Shown here: piece after piece, positions 61,599-64,000 of the stretch
Layout: each line of letters opens with the position of its first letter
Position numbering within the stretch: position 1 is the stretch's first letter
Origin: Nereocystis luetkeana
Taxonomy: Eukaryota > Sar > Phaeophyceae > Laminariales > Laminariaceae
Assembly (NCBI GenBank): GCA_031213475.1
Contig: JARUPZ010000002.1
Span: forward strand, 6,209,049-6,273,048
Direction of reading: 5' to 3'
DNA: 64,000 bases
Program-made: the position numbers and the translations under genes
The notes under the pieces: model-generated
Database searches by the model: none
What the model saw: only the letters and a program-made list of their open reading frames with translations
Told to the model about the DNA's origin: nothing

Positions 61599-64000
61599 TC
61601 ATCGCTGGAACTCTCCATCGAACCCGGTGAACCCCGTGAGCTGGAACATCGGAAAAAAAGGCTTGCTGTTGAGCTGCGAGCACCAATTCCATGCCGATGT
61701 CAACCGGCCGTCAATGCAACTGCACGGAAGCGTGGAAGGCGACAACGGCGGGGGGCGGGGGCGGGCGAAGCAAGAAAATAGTCAATTCCCGCACTGGGTA
61801 TATATCTGGTATTTATTTATTTTTTGCTCATCCCCATTTATTATCTTCGCACATCTTCTTCTCTCTCTCCTTCCAACTCGTAACTCAGATCCGGGGTCAC
61901 ATAGCAGACTCTTCTACCCCCTTCCCGCTACGGTACGTGCCTTCATTTTCATCGCGAGAAGATTTCAGCCTTTTCTTCCCTCGTCGACTCGCATCGAATT
62001 GTGCCTACCCACGCTGCAAGGCGCTCTCAACAATTGAATCCTTTTTATTTTTATTTTTGCAAATAAAGTCAAATCTCCGACCCACCTGGGGCTCGAACCC
62101 AGGACCCAAACACAAGTAGAATTCGAGGTTAACCACTTGAACCACCGGGGCGACCGACACCGGTATACAGTCAGTAGATTCATATTTTGACAAGTCGCAG
62201 ATGAAAAAATTCGGGGTCGAACGGGTGGATCTTCATGCTTGCGTTGAGAAAAAAGTATGCCTCATGTTAAAGCGGCGAGATGATCGGATACTACAATCAC
62301 GGGATATGTCGAAGCTACCCGCACTAGCTATATGCGCGGAGGGCCCAGAGCATGCGCGAGGGTCAAGCGGTCGGGCGCTCACCGCTGCACTTTAGTGGGA
62401 CGGGTACGGCAATCAGCCGTTACCTAAGGTTTCCGACATTCTGCAGCCAAATACACGCGGGATTAGTATACTGGGGGTCGGACATAACCCAAGTGATTCA
62501 AAACACGGGCCCGAGGGCAAAAGACGACCCAATGTCACGTATCACCGTTGTGCTTGTATATCGCACGCATCATGCGCATACTCCAGTACATCGTATCGTG
62601 CTGTCACGCTCGAATACTCGGTTTGCACTTGCGTAGACCTCGGAATTGTCTCATTCCGAGAAAAGGAAATTCTCCGTCCCGAGTACCGTACAGGGTACCT
62701 GGTAAACAAGAGCCCTCATGACAAGAGAGTGCCGACTAGGCCTGCAGTACAACGAACCCGGAGTGGACAAAAGGTGAGTGATAAATCATCCAACCTTAAG
62801 TCAGTCTTCAACATTAATGCAGTCGGAGTCATGCATGGGGTATCGTCGACACAACATAGCAGGTAATGGTCGCAGCGAGGAACATTTTCTCCACTGGGTC
62901 TACACACACATTGACCAACACGCCATACTTTCAGGCGAAAAGGACATCCCTCAAAAAGTCGAAGGCCGACACAACATACTCAAACGAAACGTTAAACAAA
63001 CCGCCACTACACATTCAGAAAGCGGGCAAGATGCTCATCTGAGGGAACATTTTCGGGCTTGACACGGACATAACCGGCGGACAAGACTGACACTGGTGTC
63101 GACTCCTAAGCGTGGTACACATCTGACCGAAAACTGCGACCACAAGCACGTCAGTAGCAATAGATGTGTTTAGCCTGTGGAGACAGTCTTAGTTAACTAA
63201 TGGTATAATAAATAATATATACCTGCCGGCGTCGAAGAAGTTGTCGGCGCCGCTACCGTCGAAAGCCGACCGGAAGAAATCGAAAAGGATGTCCTTCTTC
63301 AAAACCTCCAGACCGCCGTAGCCGGTATCGATGAGATGCTTAATCTGTTCATCCTTGTCATACAGCACGACAAGCTGCTCCAAGCACGAAACGATCGGGC
63401 CCAAAATCCGCGACACCTGCGGCGGCGGCGGGAAAAAAAAACATGCGCAAACATGGTGGGCGGAGTCGGACCAACGTCTGACCATGCACCAGCTGCGTAC
63501 CACCATCACAACCACGCGATATACGGCCCTGCTCGAGGCCTCCCTGAAATAAGGCCGACCCCACGCCGCGTACCGCTACGTAAATCGTCGGCTTTCACAG
63601 AAAACGGGGCTCGTAGCTGGCAATAACAAAATAACCTAACAGCGCAGCGCGGCGCTTGTATCGAAATGTCAGCAATATTTCGTGCGATGGTCTCCGAAAA
63701 CAACGCGCCTCTCTGCAAATTTTCCCAATGGTTGTCGTTGGGGACTTGTTGGCGATAGTGGCGAATGAGCCTGCAACACGCACCTGAGTGTACTTGTCGA
63801 TGAAGATGAGGGCGTTGGGCACGTTGTGGTCGCCAAGGTGAATGACGCTGCTCCCCACCCAGCTCTTCACGCCACGTTGCGCGTGGTAGAGAATCTCCTG
63901 CAGGTGCGCGGTTGGAAAGGCGTGCCCGGGTCAATTAGCGATACGGATAATCGCATGCAGGCACGATGTATCCGCACGCTTCTTAAAACTACCCACGTCT
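61599..64000 (-). CDS. DUF2009 (UPF0652-like) protein, C-terminal part, 5' end beyond the window
   Basis: Conserved eukaryotic protein of unknown biochemical role. Exons: 63784-63897, 63223-63416 and 61599-61719 (TGA at 61599), with matching phases 0 and 2. The first gives [20 protein letters not shown], then [18 protein letters not shown]. The second gives [20 protein letters not shown] and [20 protein letters not shown]. The third gives [20 protein letters not shown], then [20 protein letters not shown] and the stop. The [23 protein letters not shown] and [13 protein letters not shown] blocks and the near-terminal LTGF.GFDG are hallmarks of the family as I recall it. The last intron (61720-63222) is about 1.5 kb and holds a SINE and the second copy of the 0.4 kb repeat. 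Upstream exons lie beyond 63900 or off the window. Confidence 0.85.
61813..62156 (-). mobile_element. tRNA-derived SINE, copy 2
   Basis: Same head (A-box-like TGGTTCAAGTGG, B box GGTTCGAGCC) and body as 19938-20284, with few differences. The terminal poly(A) is shorter and interrupted (plus strand TTTATTTATTTTTT). It is in the last intron of the DUF2009 gene, in the same orientation as the gene. Confidence 0.8.
62278..62690 (+). repeat. Interspersed repeat, copy 2 (about 0.4 kb)
   Basis: Partner of 54485-54905, in the last intron of the DUF2009 gene, just right of SINE copy 2. Both copies have the same plus-strand orientation, antisense to the genes that contain them. Confidence 0.65.

Overview
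The window is nuclear DNA from a flagellate-bearing photosynthetic eukaryote, most likely a brown alga or a close stramenopile relative. The evidence is the gene architecture (many short exons of 23 to 270 bases, GT-AG introns, base composition near 50% GC), a dynein heavy chain with N-terminal Kelch repeats, and a fatty acid photodecarboxylase whose first exon carries an alanine/serine-phenylalanine cleavage motif typical of heterokont plastid pre-sequences. The species is inferred, not shown. Gene models were built by hand from splice sites, reading phase and recalled family motifs; no database was searched.

Layout from left to right. 1-13358 (minus): N-terminal half of an axonemal outer-arm dynein heavy chain, from its start codon to the AAA1 P-loop, running off the left edge. 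15459-25028 or beyond (minus): a C2 plus coiled-coil protein resembling CCDC33. 25-31 kb: mostly unassigned DNA with one orphan exon candidate. 31199-31972 (minus): an unrecognised 167-residue protein, divergent from MIC10 (32189-34121, plus), the cristae-junction protein. 35100-38689 (minus): the spliceosomal core protein SmD2. 38.7-44.8 kb: a repeat-rich interval with a 0.5 kb foldback hairpin and LINE 3' ends. 44814-58988 (minus): a complete fatty acid photodecarboxylase gene of about 17 exons with both signature active-site residues, a 420-base GGAA array in one intron and a 1.5 kb inverted-repeat transposon in another. 61599 to beyond 64000 (minus): the 3' part of a DUF2009 (UPF0652-like) gene.

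The genes do not form a pathway. They cover flagellar motility, mitochondrial membrane shape, splicing and plastid lipid chemistry, as expected of an ordinary nuclear segment. Six of the seven genes lie on the minus strand.

The non-coding DNA is the unusual part. It holds a four-copy MITE family, two copies of a tRNA-derived SINE, three LINE 3' ends in one orientation, a second 0.4 kb repeat pair, and about 41 exact copies of a nine-base word, TACCAGGTA, where about 0.5 would be expected by chance. All copies checked lie outside the exons. One copy appears as a clean nine-base insertion in a single arm of the foldback hairpin, so the word may behave as a discrete insertion or deletion unit.
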